Shown here piece by piece: positions 7,018-15,524 of a stretch of DNA of 49,308 nucleotides. This stretch comes from an uncultured Clostridia bacterium (lineage in GTDB: Bacteria; Bacillota; Clostridia; UBA1381), in NCBI GenBank assembly GCA_947631085.1, contig CANRJY010000016.1, positions 1 through 49,308 of the forward strand. Direction: 5' to 3'. The notes beneath the pieces are model-generated. The model was not told the origin of the DNA and did no database searches. It saw only the letters and a list, made by a program, of their open reading frames with translations. A program made the position numbers and the translations under genes. The number at the start of each line of letters is the position of its first letter. Within the stretch, counting starts at the first letter, position 1.

Positions 7018-7998
7018 CTATTCGTTTTTTTCTATTTCGTATTCGTCCATACCTTCCGTATTCCCTACGGACACGAGCACGCTTTCAATCTCACTCGCTT
7101 TATAAAGTGGGATGTCGGAAAATTCCAGAATGTAATCCGTATGGTTATTGCCGCCCCACTTTCTTACGGCAACCTTTTCGGCTTTATTACCGTTTATGAT
7201 TACGCTTACATTTGCGTTTACCGTATCATACAAGTCCTCCGGCGCGGCAAGCGCTTCCCCGCGATCGGAATAACACATTGATCTCATCAACTCCTGAAGC
7301 GCATTTGTATAAAATAATCCGCCGTTGGCGTTAAATTGCATTTTTAGATTATATCCGGTGCCGTCGCAGGAAATATCAAACATAACATACTTCGCGTCGC
7401 CGCTGCCCGTTATTTTTTGATTATCATAAGAGAACATAAGCGCTCCCGCTCCCTCGCTGTAATTCTGCTCCGCCTGTGGATGCGTTCCTGAGGATAAAAG
7501 TAAATCATACTCGTAACCGGCATATACGGGGCTATCTATAGAAAGAGTTCTGTTCTTTTCGTTCCAATCCACGATATAGCCGTAATCACGCATATCCTCA
7601 GCCGGAATGTACATTCTGCCGTCAATATTGTACGAGGTAATTTGCCGTCCGTCAAGATATGTGACGATATCCGTTTCATAATAATCGCCAAGCACCGTCC
7701 CGACGGGATAATCCGCGGTTATCGGCTCATACGAGCCTGTTACGGGTACGTTCATACTTGACACGTAAGCCGAATGCGTTTCTTCCTCCCATGAGACCAT
7801 AAACGAATAATTTTCCATATCGCGCATCTTTATAAGCGTCCGTCCACCTATGTTTACAGCATTAATTTCCGCGCCGTTCAAGTAGGTACGTATATCCGTG
7901 CTATAATACTGCCCCGCAATATCGCCGCTCGCCGCAAGCGCGGTCAAGGAGCACAGCGTTATAACCGCCGCGGCTGAAATCGCCGTCAATCTCCTCAT
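7018..7998 (-). CDS. Secreted protein with two copper-amine-oxidase-N-like repeats
   Basis: This 326-residue protein starts at the ATG at 7998, nine bases after [28 protein letters not shown] is a clear signal peptide. Two related units follow, [12 protein letters not shown]...[14 protein letters not shown] (about 35-85) and [12 protein letters not shown]...[22 protein letters not shown] (about 103-155), which resemble the stalk-like copper amine oxidase N-terminal domain common on Firmicute surface proteins. No catalytic amine oxidase part is present. The C-terminal half ([35 protein letters not shown]) is unrecognised. It sits between purE and purM in a tight operon, which is odd for an exported protein. 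Confidence 0.75.
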   Translation of the reverse strand: MRRLTAISAAAVITLCSLTALAASGDIAGQYYSTDIRTYLNGAEINAVNIGGRTLIKMRDMENYSFMVSWEEETHSAYVSSMNVPVTGSYEPITADYPVGTVLGDYYETDIVTYLDGRQITSYNIDGRMYIPAEDMRDYGYIVDWNEKNRTLSIDSPVYAGYEYDLLLSSGTHPQAEQNYSEGAGALMFSYDNQKITGSGDAKYVMFDISCDGTGYNLKMQFNANGGLFYTNALQELMRSMCYSDRGEALAAPEDLYDTVNANVSVIINGNKAEKVAVRKWGGNNHTDYILEFSDIPLYKASEIESVLVSVGNTEGMDEYEIEKNE

Positions 7999-8021
7999 GG
8001 TTATTACTCCCTTCTCTGTTC

Positions 8022-8522
8022 TCACATTTCCGCGACTGTCTGCTTGATTTTCGCGTCCTTCTTCGCCACGCCCTCAGCCATTTTCACCTTCGCCGCCTTT
8101 AACTCGTCCTTCAAATAGTCGTATTTGAGCGACAAAATTTGTGCCGCGAGTATCGCCGCGTTTGTGCCGTTGTCTAAGCCTACCGTCGCCACGGGTATTC
8201 CCGGCGGCATCTGCACCGTTGCCAAGAGCGCGTCGAGCCCCTCGAGCGTGGATTTTATCGGTATACCTATCACCGGCACAACGGTGTGCGCCGCAATCAC
8301 GCCCGCGAGGTGCGCCGCCATTCCCGCCGCGCAGATTATCACCTCTATGCCGTTATCCTCCGCCGATTTAGCGAACTCCGCCGCCTTGTCCGGAGTGCGG
8401 TGCGCGCTTATTACGTTTACGTCAATTTCAATGTCAAATTCCTTCAATTTCGATACACAGCCCTTGAGCTTTTCAAAGTCCGAGTCCGAGCCCATGATCA
8501 ACGCCGCTTTTGGTTTTGCCAT
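8022..8522 (-). CDS. purE: N5-carboxyaminoimidazole ribonucleotide mutase
   Basis: PurE moves the carboxyl group of N5-CAIR to give CAIR. The 166-residue protein shows the class I signature: ALIMGSDSDFEKLKGC near the start, VISAHRTPDKAAEFA, IICAAGMAAHLAGVIAAHT, VVPVIGIPIKS, GLDALLATVQMPPGIPVATVG and NAAILAAQILSL. The catalytic His of SAHRTP is present. It is the first gene behind the promoter at 8556-8584 and so probably leads the purE-purM-purN unit. Length is normal. Confidence 0.96.
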   Translation of the reverse strand: MAKPKAALIMGSDSDFEKLKGCVSKLKEFDIEIDVNVISAHRTPDKAAEFAKSAEDNGIEVIICAAGMAAHLAGVIAAHTVVPVIGIPIKSTLEGLDALLATVQMPPGIPVATVGLDNGTNAAILAAQILSLKYDYLKDELKAAKVKMAEGVAKKDAKIKQTVAEM

Positions 8523-8536
8523 AATTTATCATCCTT

Positions 8537-8573
8537 TCAAAATTTACCTGTCATAATTTTATCAAAATTTACC
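8537..8573 (-). repeat. Direct repeat in the purE promoter region
   Basis: GGTAAATTTTGA occurs twice on the minus strand (8562-8573 and 8537-8548), starts 25 bases apart. One copy is in the -35/-10 spacer and the other downstream of the transcription start. It does not resemble the PurR PurBox (CGAA-rich) and no purine-riboswitch core was seen in this short leader. Confidence 0.5.
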
Positions 8574-8584
8574 CGTATTGTCAA
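8556..8584 (-). promoter_or_regulatory. Promoter of the purE-led operon
   Basis: TTGACA (8579-8584) and TAAAAT (8556-8561) on the minus strand are 17 bases apart, 30-odd bases before the purE start. The hexamers match the sigma-A consensus at 11 of 12 positions. Confidence 0.85.
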
Positions 8585-8589
8585 CACAT

Positions 8590-10917
8590 TTACGCCTTCG
8601 AAACAAATCTTATAACCGTTACCGAACGCGGCGGAAACTCATATTCGAGCGCGCCGTTTTCAACCGTAATTTCCTTTTCCTTCGGGTATACCAGCTTCGG
8701 ATTTTCAAAGCTGTTTTCCGCGTCGAGCGCGTATCCCGATAATTCGCTCACCCTTCCGACGAAAATATCCGCTCCTTTTATGTCAACCTCAGCCGTTACC
8801 GCTTCAGCGCGCACGTTTACAGCCTTTAATATCACATCGCCGCTGCCGTTCGCGCTCGCGGTATAGTACAGCTCCTCGGTTACGGGCTGCTTGTCCTCCG
8901 CGTCGAGCATTAATTCGTCATTTATGTAAACCTTTAATTTCCTGCCGTCAACCTCTAATTTCAAGTCGTACTCTATGCCGCTCAAGACTGAGAACATTTG
9001 ATGCTTTATGCCCGACGTTCTGCCGTTTATGTTTGACTCGAGCTGGCAGTCGCCGTTTGCCCAGCCGCCGACCGTCCAGTCGATATAGTTGCCGTCGTCA
9101 TGCTTGCCGAAGCGTATTCTAAACCCTCGCGGACCGGAAAGGCGCTTTGCTTTAAGCGTTATTGTATACGCGTCGGCGGTGATTTCGTCGATTTTAACCG
9201 CTTCGCCGTTCGCGGAGAAATCACCGTAGTTATGCGTTTCGCCGTCGGAAGTTATTTTCACTTCAGAAAACTCGGCTTTTGTGTTTTCCTCGGCTATGAT
9301 CTCCAGCGCGCCCGTGATTTTGCCGCTGCCGAGAATTTCTATGCTGTCAAGCCCTTCGCGCTCGTTTTTTACAAGGCTCTCGCCCTGATTTGTCATAAAC
9401 ATTTTCTGTACGTAATAATTCGCGCTGCCGTAGGAACGGTGATTGTCGAACCAAATCATATCGGGCTGCCAATTCACGTACTCGACGTTGCAGAAAAGCG
9501 GCGCGTAGCACGCGAGACTTACCTTATTGGCATTGTTTTCAAGCTGCGTCATGTACGCCGCCTCGACGAGCGCGTTATAGTATGTATTGCCCCAGCTCGC
9601 GTACTCGCCCAGAAACACTTTCGGTCCGTCAGTAGGATAGCCGTCGTAGCGGTGAAGATTTGCCAAAAACCACTCCGGCGCCATATAGTAATGCTCGTCC
9701 ACCAAATCCGAGCCGTTTTTGCGCGCCGACATCCATCCGCGCTCAAAATCCGTCCCCGCAGAGAACGGTCCGCTGTTGTTTATGATTTTTATTTCGGGAT
9801 ATTTTTCGCGTATCGCCTTGTGGAAGTAATCGTAGCGGTCGAAAAATTCCTGTCCGACCTCCTCGTTTCCTATACCGATATATTCCAAATCAAACGGCTC
9901 GGGATGTCCCATTTCGGCACGGATTTTGCCCCATCTCGTTGTTTTATCGCCGTTGGCAAATTCAATCAAATCAAGCGCGTCGTCGATCCACGGCTTTAAA
10001 TCGTCAACGCTTACCGCCTGTCCGCTGTGCGGATTGTAGCCCGCGGGAAGAATGGGGATCGGCTTCGCGCCTATGTCCTCGCAGAGCAGAAAATACTCGT
10101 AATAGCCCAAGCCGAGGCTTTGATTGTAATTCCAGTTGTTGCGCCGCGACGCTCTCGTTTCAAGCCCGCCGACTGTGTTTTTCCAGCGATATGTTGAGTC
10201 TCGGTCGTCGGGATTAAGCGAGCCGTCGTGAATAAGACAGCCGCCCGGAAAGCGCATGAATTTCGGGTGCAGCTCCTCCAAAAGCTCCGCCAAATCGGGA
10301 CGCAAGCCGTTTTCGCGGTTTTTATATGTATTCTTCGGAAAGAGCGACACAAAATCAAAATACGCTTTTCCCGCGGATTGCGCCCGTAACGCGAGCCTGC
10401 CGCGATAATCCGTTTTGTTCGGTTTAAGCGTAAGCTCGTATTTCATCCATTCGGGCGATGATATTTCAATTCCGCCCGACGCGTAAACCACGCCGTCTAT
10501 ACCCTCGAGATTGACCGAAAATTTCATATTATCCGCGCTTTTCGCGTAGCACGAAAACCTGTATTCCGCGCCCTCCTCATAGGGAAGTCCTCGGTTATAG
10601 CCCTTGTTCATAATACCCGCGCCGCCGCCCGTTTCCGTCACGGACATCATCAGATAATGCGGATTTTTTTCGCTTAACGGCTTTGCGTTCTCCACCGCGA
10701 GCGACACCTTAGCCCCGCTCTCCTCGATTTTGAGCCAGCCCGTCAGCGGAGTGTACGACGGATTGTCTATGCGGCTGAACTCGAACGCGCGGTTCCGCAC
10801 CATTTCCGCGTACAGACCGCCGTCAGCGGCGTGGTTCAGATCCTCGAAAAATATACCGAATAAATCGCCTGTTTTATGCGTTTTTTCGGCGGGATAAATT
10901 GTAATTTTATTTTTCAT
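8590..10917 (-). CDS. Alpha-L-arabinofuranosidase, GH51
   Basis: The 775-residue enzyme should release terminal arabinose from arabinan, arabinoxylan or pectin side chains. GH51 landmarks: LFGIFFEDLNHAADGGLYAE near the start, a carbohydrate-binding beta domain (about 50-210), LHPKFMRFPGGCLIHDG, YIGIGNEEVGQEFF with the acid/base Glu near residue 350, and PKVFLGEYASWGN with the nucleophile Glu near 436. A further beta-sandwich (GFRIRFGKHDDGNYIDWTVG) follows. There is no signal peptide, so it acts inside the cell or is released by lysis. The start at 10917 is nine bases after GGGGAG; an ATG two codons earlier is too close. No terminator separates it from the purE promoter. Confidence 0.93.
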   Translation of the reverse strand: MKNKITIYPAEKTHKTGDLFGIFFEDLNHAADGGLYAEMVRNRAFEFSRIDNPSYTPLTGWLKIEESGAKVSLAVENAKPLSEKNPHYLMMSVTETGGGAGIMNKGYNRGLPYEEGAEYRFSCYAKSADNMKFSVNLEGIDGVVYASGGIEISSPEWMKYELTLKPNKTDYRGRLALRAQSAGKAYFDFVSLFPKNTYKNRENGLRPDLAELLEELHPKFMRFPGGCLIHDGSLNPDDRDSTYRWKNTVGGLETRASRRNNWNYNQSLGLGYYEYFLLCEDIGAKPIPILPAGYNPHSGQAVSVDDLKPWIDDALDLIEFANGDKTTRWGKIRAEMGHPEPFDLEYIGIGNEEVGQEFFDRYDYFHKAIREKYPEIKIINNSGPFSAGTDFERGWMSARKNGSDLVDEHYYMAPEWFLANLHRYDGYPTDGPKVFLGEYASWGNTYYNALVEAAYMTQLENNANKVSLACYAPLFCNVEYVNWQPDMIWFDNHRSYGSANYYVQKMFMTNQGESLVKNEREGLDSIEILGSGKITGALEIIAEENTKAEFSEVKITSDGETHNYGDFSANGEAVKIDEITADAYTITLKAKRLSGPRGFRIRFGKHDDGNYIDWTVGGWANGDCQLESNINGRTSGIKHQMFSVLSGIEYDLKLEVDGRKLKVYINDELMLDAEDKQPVTEELYYTASANGSGDVILKAVNVRAEAVTAEVDIKGADIFVGRVSELSGYALDAENSFENPKLVYPKEKEITVENGALEYEFPPRSVTVIRFVSKA

Positions 10918-10950
10918 CTTCATTCTCTCCCCGTAAGATTTTCTGTGCAT

Positions 10951-10979
10951 ATAATATCATATATATATTGTGTTGTAAA
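10951..10979 (-). promoter_or_regulatory. Promoter of the arabinofuranosidase gene
   Basis: TTTACA (10974-10979) and TATTAT (10951-10956) on the minus strand, 17 bases apart. Confidence 0.7.
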
Positions 10980-10988
10980 CAGTTTTAA

Positions 10989-11024
10989 ATAAAAATACGC
11001 TGTATTTTGTGTATACAGCGTATT
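10989..11024 (-). terminator. Terminator of the glycogen operon
   Basis: AATACGCTGTAT (10994-11005) and ATACAGCGTATT (11013-11024) form a perfect 12-bp stem; on the minus strand it is followed by TTTTTATTT. It lies six bases after the stop of the GH13 gene. Confidence 0.85.
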
Positions 11025-11029
11025 AATTT

Positions 11030-12958
11030 TTACTCCGCTTTAAAGCCCTTTATCCACATCTGCGGCATTTCGATAAAGAAAATGCCGTCATGAGAATCAA
11101 ATTCATCGCGTTCCTCGGTTACACAGCGCAAATGCGTCACGCCGAAGCGCGCCACGTCAAGGCGGATTTTTTCATGCGTCACGCCCATGTTCGCGATAAT
11201 TACATATTTTTCGTCCTCATAGGTACGAATAAACGCGTAAACATGGCCTATTTTGTACACGCTTTCAAAATCGCCTATCGAGAACGCTTTTGACATTTTT
11301 CTGAGATTTATCATGTTTTTGTAGCGCGTTCTGAACACGCCGGTCGCGTCAACCTTATCTATTCTGTCCCACGGGAACGCGCCGCGGCAGAACGGATCAC
11401 CGTAGCCCTGCATACCTATTTCGTCGCCGTAATAGATGCACGGAACGCCGGGGAGCGTCATTTGCAGTCCCAAGATCAGCGTCGCTCTCGCCCTCGCAAT
11501 CTCCAAGCCGTAGCCGTCAAGACGGAAGTTCGCCTGATAGTCGCGGTCGACCTCGTGGCGGGACGGGACGTTACCCATAAGCGTGAGCACTCGCTCAACG
11601 TCGTGGCTCGAAACCATATTGAAAAGCGAATAATACGCGGGCTTCGGATAATTTTCTTTTAGACTCATGAGACGCTGATCGAGCCCCTCCGCGTCAATTC
11701 TGCCAAGAGCCGCGTCTATGAGGGCGTTGCGCATGGGATAGTTCATTACGGAATCAAGCTCGTCGCCCATGAAATACTTGCGGCGCTCGCCGTACGCGAT
11801 TTTATGCGACGCGTCCTCCCATACCTCGCCTATCACGACCGCGTCCTCGTCAACGCTTTTCACATTCTCATGAAGCTCCTTTACGAAGAAATCGGGGAGC
11901 TCGTCAACCACGTCGAGACGCCAGCCCGACGCGCCGAGTCTGAGCCATTTTTTGACTATCGCGTCCTCGCCCGACAAAATATATTTCCTGTATTCCTCGC
12001 TGTGCTCCTCCACCTGCGGGAGCGTCGTCATGCCCCACCATGATTCATACGTTTCGGGCCAATCCGAGAAGCGGTACCACTTATAGTACGGCGAGTCCTG
12101 CGACTGATACGCGCCGACACTGTCGTATTCGCCGTTTTTGTTGAAGTATTGGCTGTTGCTGCCGGTGTGGTTGAACACGCCGTCGAGAATTATGCGTATG
12201 CCGCGCTTTTTCGCCTCGGCGCACAGCTCCTTGAAGGTTTCCTCGTCGCCGAACATCGGGTCGATCTCCTCGTAGCTGCCCGTGTCGTATTTGTGGTTCG
12301 AATACGCGCGGAAAATCGGGTTTAAGTACAGGACGGTAACGCCGAGCTCCTCCAAATACGGGAGCTTTTTTATAACGCCCTTTAAATTGCCGCCGAAAAA
12401 GTCGTTGGCTTTGTATTCGCCGCCGAACTGCTCGGCTTTGTAAAACGGCGTGTCGTTCCAGTCTCGTTTGATTATGTCTGTTCTGTCGCCCAAAAAGCTG
12501 CCGTCCTCGTTGCCGTTGCAGAAGCGGTCGACGAAAATCTGATACGCGATGCTTTCCTTGAACCAGTCGGGCGTTTTGTATTTTTCGTCGTAAACGGTGA
12601 TTTGAAACGAATTTCCGGGCTGACCGAAGCTTATCGAGCCGATACCGCCCAAATTCATTTGGTTGTTACCGTAATAAATTTTACCCTGGTTTGTTTCAAG
12701 CTCGAAATAGTACCAAATAAGCCCCGGTTCTTCGGGAGCGTTTATCCTTACCGAATAGATCGAGCGGTCGCCCAACGAAAAGATATACGACATATCCTTG
12801 TAAATCGGCTCGCCGTCGTCGGTTTTGTAAACGAGATGCACCGCCGACGGTATGCCCAGCCCCGAAACGGAGATACGAAGCCGCACCTCGGTTCCGCAGG
12901 TGACAGCGCCGAACGGGCGTCGGTAAAATTTTTCCCTGGAATTATGTTCTATATCCAT
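11030..12958 (-). CDS. GH13 alpha-amylase-family enzyme, neopullulanase/cyclomaltodextrinase type
   Basis: This 642-residue enzyme has an N-terminal beta domain (FYRRPFGAVTCGTEVRLRI, about 1-130) and a catalytic barrel with all GH13 regions: I DGVFNH, II GWRLDVVDE (nucleophile Asp near 348), III VIGEVWED (acid/base Glu near 376) and IV MVSSHDVER (Asp near 452). The segment YQIFVDRFCNGN is typical of the neopullulanase, maltogenic amylase and cyclomaltodextrinase group. No signal peptide is present, so it probably trims maltodextrins or glycogen branches in the cytoplasm next to the glycogen phosphorylase encoded upstream. It starts behind GGGAGAG and is the last gene before the terminator. 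Confidence 0.92.
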   Translation of the reverse strand: MDIEHNSREKFYRRPFGAVTCGTEVRLRISVSGLGIPSAVHLVYKTDDGEPIYKDMSYIFSLGDRSIYSVRINAPEEPGLIWYYFELETNQGKIYYGNNQMNLGGIGSISFGQPGNSFQITVYDEKYKTPDWFKESIAYQIFVDRFCNGNEDGSFLGDRTDIIKRDWNDTPFYKAEQFGGEYKANDFFGGNLKGVIKKLPYLEELGVTVLYLNPIFRAYSNHKYDTGSYEEIDPMFGDEETFKELCAEAKKRGIRIILDGVFNHTGSNSQYFNKNGEYDSVGAYQSQDSPYYKWYRFSDWPETYESWWGMTTLPQVEEHSEEYRKYILSGEDAIVKKWLRLGASGWRLDVVDELPDFFVKELHENVKSVDEDAVVIGEVWEDASHKIAYGERRKYFMGDELDSVMNYPMRNALIDAALGRIDAEGLDQRLMSLKENYPKPAYYSLFNMVSSHDVERVLTLMGNVPSRHEVDRDYQANFRLDGYGLEIARARATLILGLQMTLPGVPCIYYGDEIGMQGYGDPFCRGAFPWDRIDKVDATGVFRTRYKNMINLRKMSKAFSIGDFESVYKIGHVYAFIRTYEDEKYVIIANMGVTHEKIRLDVARFGVTHLRCVTEERDEFDSHDGIFFIEMPQMWIKGFKAE

Positions 12959-12987
12959 AAATCAAATCTCTCCCATAGAAAAATATC

Positions 12988-13011
12988 GGGCGGGTTGTGG
13001 GCAACCCGCCC
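12988..13011. repeat. GC-rich palindromic intergenic element
   Basis: GGCGGGTTG (12989-12997) pairs with CAACCCGCC (13002-13010) over a TGGG loop. It is the same design as the hairpin at 5875-5896 (GGCGGGCTG/CAGCCCGCC), so probably a copy of one dispersed family. It lies between glgP and the GH13 gene. Confidence 0.6.
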
Positions 13012-13025
13012 CGAACGATTTCAAA

Positions 13026-15518
13026 TTATTTTATCGGCGTTAAATGCCAAATGTTCTTGTTGTAGTCGGCGATCGTTCTGTCGCTTGAGAAGAATCCCGC
13101 GCGCGCCGTATTCATGATAGACATTTTAAGCCACTTTTCTCTGTCCTGATAGTCTCTCGACATCTGCTCCTGAGTTTCCATATACGCGTCGAAATCTCTG
13201 ATTACCATATAGGTGTCGGGATATCCGTAATCGCCGAACAGAAGCGTGTTGTAAAGATCCTTGAAAAGCTGGTTGTGTCCGGGCGCGAGAGTGCCGTCTA
13301 TAAGCTGTTCGAGCGCGCGGCGCAGGCTCTTGTTGGTGGAGTAAATCGTCTTTACCTCCTCCGTTCCCGCGTAGCGGACTCTGCCTTCGACCTCCTCAGC
13401 CTTCAAACCGAAGATGTAGATGTTATCCTCGCCTACCTGTTCGAGCATCTCAACGTTAGCTCCGTCGAGCGTACCGCATGTTACCGCGCCGTTGAGCATG
13501 AACTTCATGTTGCCCGTACCCGACGCTTCCTTACCGGCGGTTGAGATCTGCTCCGAAATATCAGCCGCGACTATAAGCTTCTCGGCGATAGATACGCCGT
13601 AGTTTTCGATAAATACGACCTTTATCTTGTTGTTGATCCTCTGGTCGTTGTTGATCAAATCAGCGACGGAGTTTACAAGCTTGATAATAAGCTTAGCTCT
13701 CTTGTAGCCGGGAGCAGCCTTCGCGCCGAAGAGATATGTCTTGGGATAATAGCTCTCGGCGTAAGCGGGATCTTCTAGTATCCTGTTATACTCCGCCAAA
13801 ATATGGAGCACGTTCATCAGCTGACGCTTATACTCATGCATTCGCTTACACTGTACGTCGTAGATCGAGTCGGGGCTGATGTCTATGCCGTTATGCTCCT
13901 TGACGTACTGAGCCAGCTTTACCTTGTTGTCGCGCTTTATAGCCGCGAACTTCGTCATGAAGTCCTTGTCGTTCGCGTATTCCTCTATCTTCGCAAGCTG
14001 CTCGGTGTCCTTGATCCAGTCCATACCAATCTTTGAGATGATGAGGTCGGCGAGGTCGCGGTTGCAGTTGCATATCCATCTTCTGAACGTGATACCGTTC
14101 GTGATAGCGAAGAAGCGGCTCTTATCCATTACATAGTAATCTCTGAATATATCCTTTTTGAGGATCTCCGTGTGGAGCTTCGAAACGCCGTTTACCGCAT
14201 AGCAGCTCGCGAGACACATATTCGCCATGAATATCTGGTTATCCGAAATGATAGCCATATACTTATGCTTCGCGTGATCGCCGGGATAAAATTCCTCAAG
14301 TCTTATCATAAGACGTCTGTTCATTTCCTCGGCTATCATGCAGATTCTCGGAAGTACGCGTCTGAACAGGTCAAGCGGCCATTTTTCGAGCGCTTCGCTC
14401 ATGACTGTGTGATTCGTGTACGCGAACGTGCGCGTTACTATATCCCACGCTTCGTCCCAGCCGAGACCCTTTTCGTCCATGAGTATTCTCATGAGCTCGG
14501 GGATCGCCATCGTCGGGTGCGTGTCGTTGATGTGGATAACTACCTTTTCCGGCAGTTTTGTCCAGTCATCGCCGTTTCTTTCTTCAAATTCGTTTAATAT
14601 CCACTGTAACGTAGCAGAAACAAGGAAATACTGCTGCTTTAATCTGAGCTCCTTACCCTCTGTGTGGTTATCCTCGGGATAGAGTACATGCGAGATTACC
14701 TCCGCCGTTTGGCGCTGCTCGATCGCGCGCAGATAGTCACCCTGATTGAACGACGACATATCCATGTACTCCGGCGCTTTCGCGCTCCACATACGGAGCT
14801 TGTTTATGATTTTTGAGTTATAGCCGCAGATAGGCATATCGTAAGGTCTTGCGAGGATTGTCTGCGCGTTTTCGTGGATGCAGACCATTCTGCCGTCCTG
14901 CCACTCCTCGCGGATATGACCGCCGAATTTGACCTCGACTGTTTCCTCTCGTCTTTCAACCTCCCACGCGTTGCCGTGCTCGAGCCACGAATCGGGGATC
15001 TCCGTCTGATAGCCGTCTACTATCTTCTGTCTGAACAAGCCGTATTCGTAACGGATCGTGCAGCCGTACGCCGGTAAATCCATTGTCGTGAGCGAGTCTA
15101 TAAAACAAGCAGCAAGACGACCGAGACCGCCGTTGCCCAGACCCGCGTCGTTTTCGTTTTCCGCGATCTCGTCAAGAGTGTAGCCTAAATCAGCGAGAAC
15201 CTTTTTGTAGCTGTTCGTTTCCATAAGGTTCAGTATATTGGTCTTTAAAAGTCTGCCCATAAGGAACTCGAAAGATAAATAATAGAGCTTCTTTGAACCC
15301 TGCTTCTTGACCTGCTCGTGTGACTTGGTCCACTTCTCCATGATTTGGTCTCTTACGGTGAAAGCGCACGCGTTATAAATCATGTGCGGGGACGCGTCCT
15401 GTATCGTTTTACCGTAGTAACGCGCTACCTTGCCTATGATCTCGTCCTTCAGCCGTTTTTCCATAGCGTTAAGCTTTATCGGCTTTTCGGTCGCTTTTGT
15501 TGTTTTTGTTTCTGCCAT
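13026..15518 (-). CDS. glgP: Glycogen phosphorylase
   Basis: GlgP cleaves glycogen with phosphate to glucose-1-phosphate. The 830-residue protein is of normal length and shows family stretches YYLSFEFLMGRLL, NDAGLGNGGLGRLAACFIDS, FNQGDYLRAI, VIHINDTHPTMAIPELMRIL and the pyridoxal-phosphate site EASGTGNMKFMLNGA with Lys near residue 670. The first 15 residues (MAETKTTKATEKPIK) are a Lys/Thr-rich addition that echoes the tail of GlgA. It starts six bases after the glgA stop, with GGGGAG overlapping the glgA end, so the two are coupled. Confidence 0.97.
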   Translation of the reverse strand: MAETKTTKATEKPIKLNAMEKRLKDEIIGKVARYYGKTIQDASPHMIYNACAFTVRDQIMEKWTKSHEQVKKQGSKKLYYLSFEFLMGRLLKTNILNLMETNSYKKVLADLGYTLDEIAENENDAGLGNGGLGRLAACFIDSLTTMDLPAYGCTIRYEYGLFRQKIVDGYQTEIPDSWLEHGNAWEVERREETVEVKFGGHIREEWQDGRMVCIHENAQTILARPYDMPICGYNSKIINKLRMWSAKAPEYMDMSSFNQGDYLRAIEQRQTAEVISHVLYPEDNHTEGKELRLKQQYFLVSATLQWILNEFEERNGDDWTKLPEKVVIHINDTHPTMAIPELMRILMDEKGLGWDEAWDIVTRTFAYTNHTVMSEALEKWPLDLFRRVLPRICMIAEEMNRRLMIRLEEFYPGDHAKHKYMAIISDNQIFMANMCLASCYAVNGVSKLHTEILKKDIFRDYYVMDKSRFFAITNGITFRRWICNCNRDLADLIISKIGMDWIKDTEQLAKIEEYANDKDFMTKFAAIKRDNKVKLAQYVKEHNGIDISPDSIYDVQCKRMHEYKRQLMNVLHILAEYNRILEDPAYAESYYPKTYLFGAKAAPGYKRAKLIIKLVNSVADLINNDQRINNKIKVVFIENYGVSIAEKLIVAADISEQISTAGKEASGTGNMKFMLNGAVTCGTLDGANVEMLEQVGEDNIYIFGLKAEEVEGRVRYAGTEEVKTIYSTNKSLRRALEQLIDGTLAPGHNQLFKDLYNTLLFGDYGYPDTYMVIRDFDAYMETQEQMSRDYQDREKWLKMSIMNTARAGFFSSDRTIADYNKNIWHLTPIK

Positions 15519-15524
15519 TTTGAA

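Noticed and set aside
7018-7998. Copper amine oxidase enzyme
   Set aside because: Only the stalk-like N-terminal repeats are present; no catalytic domain or topaquinone motif.
8523-8589. Purine riboswitch ahead of purE
   Set aside because: The leader is only about 30 bases after the predicted start, too short for the three-way junction, and no core motif is seen.
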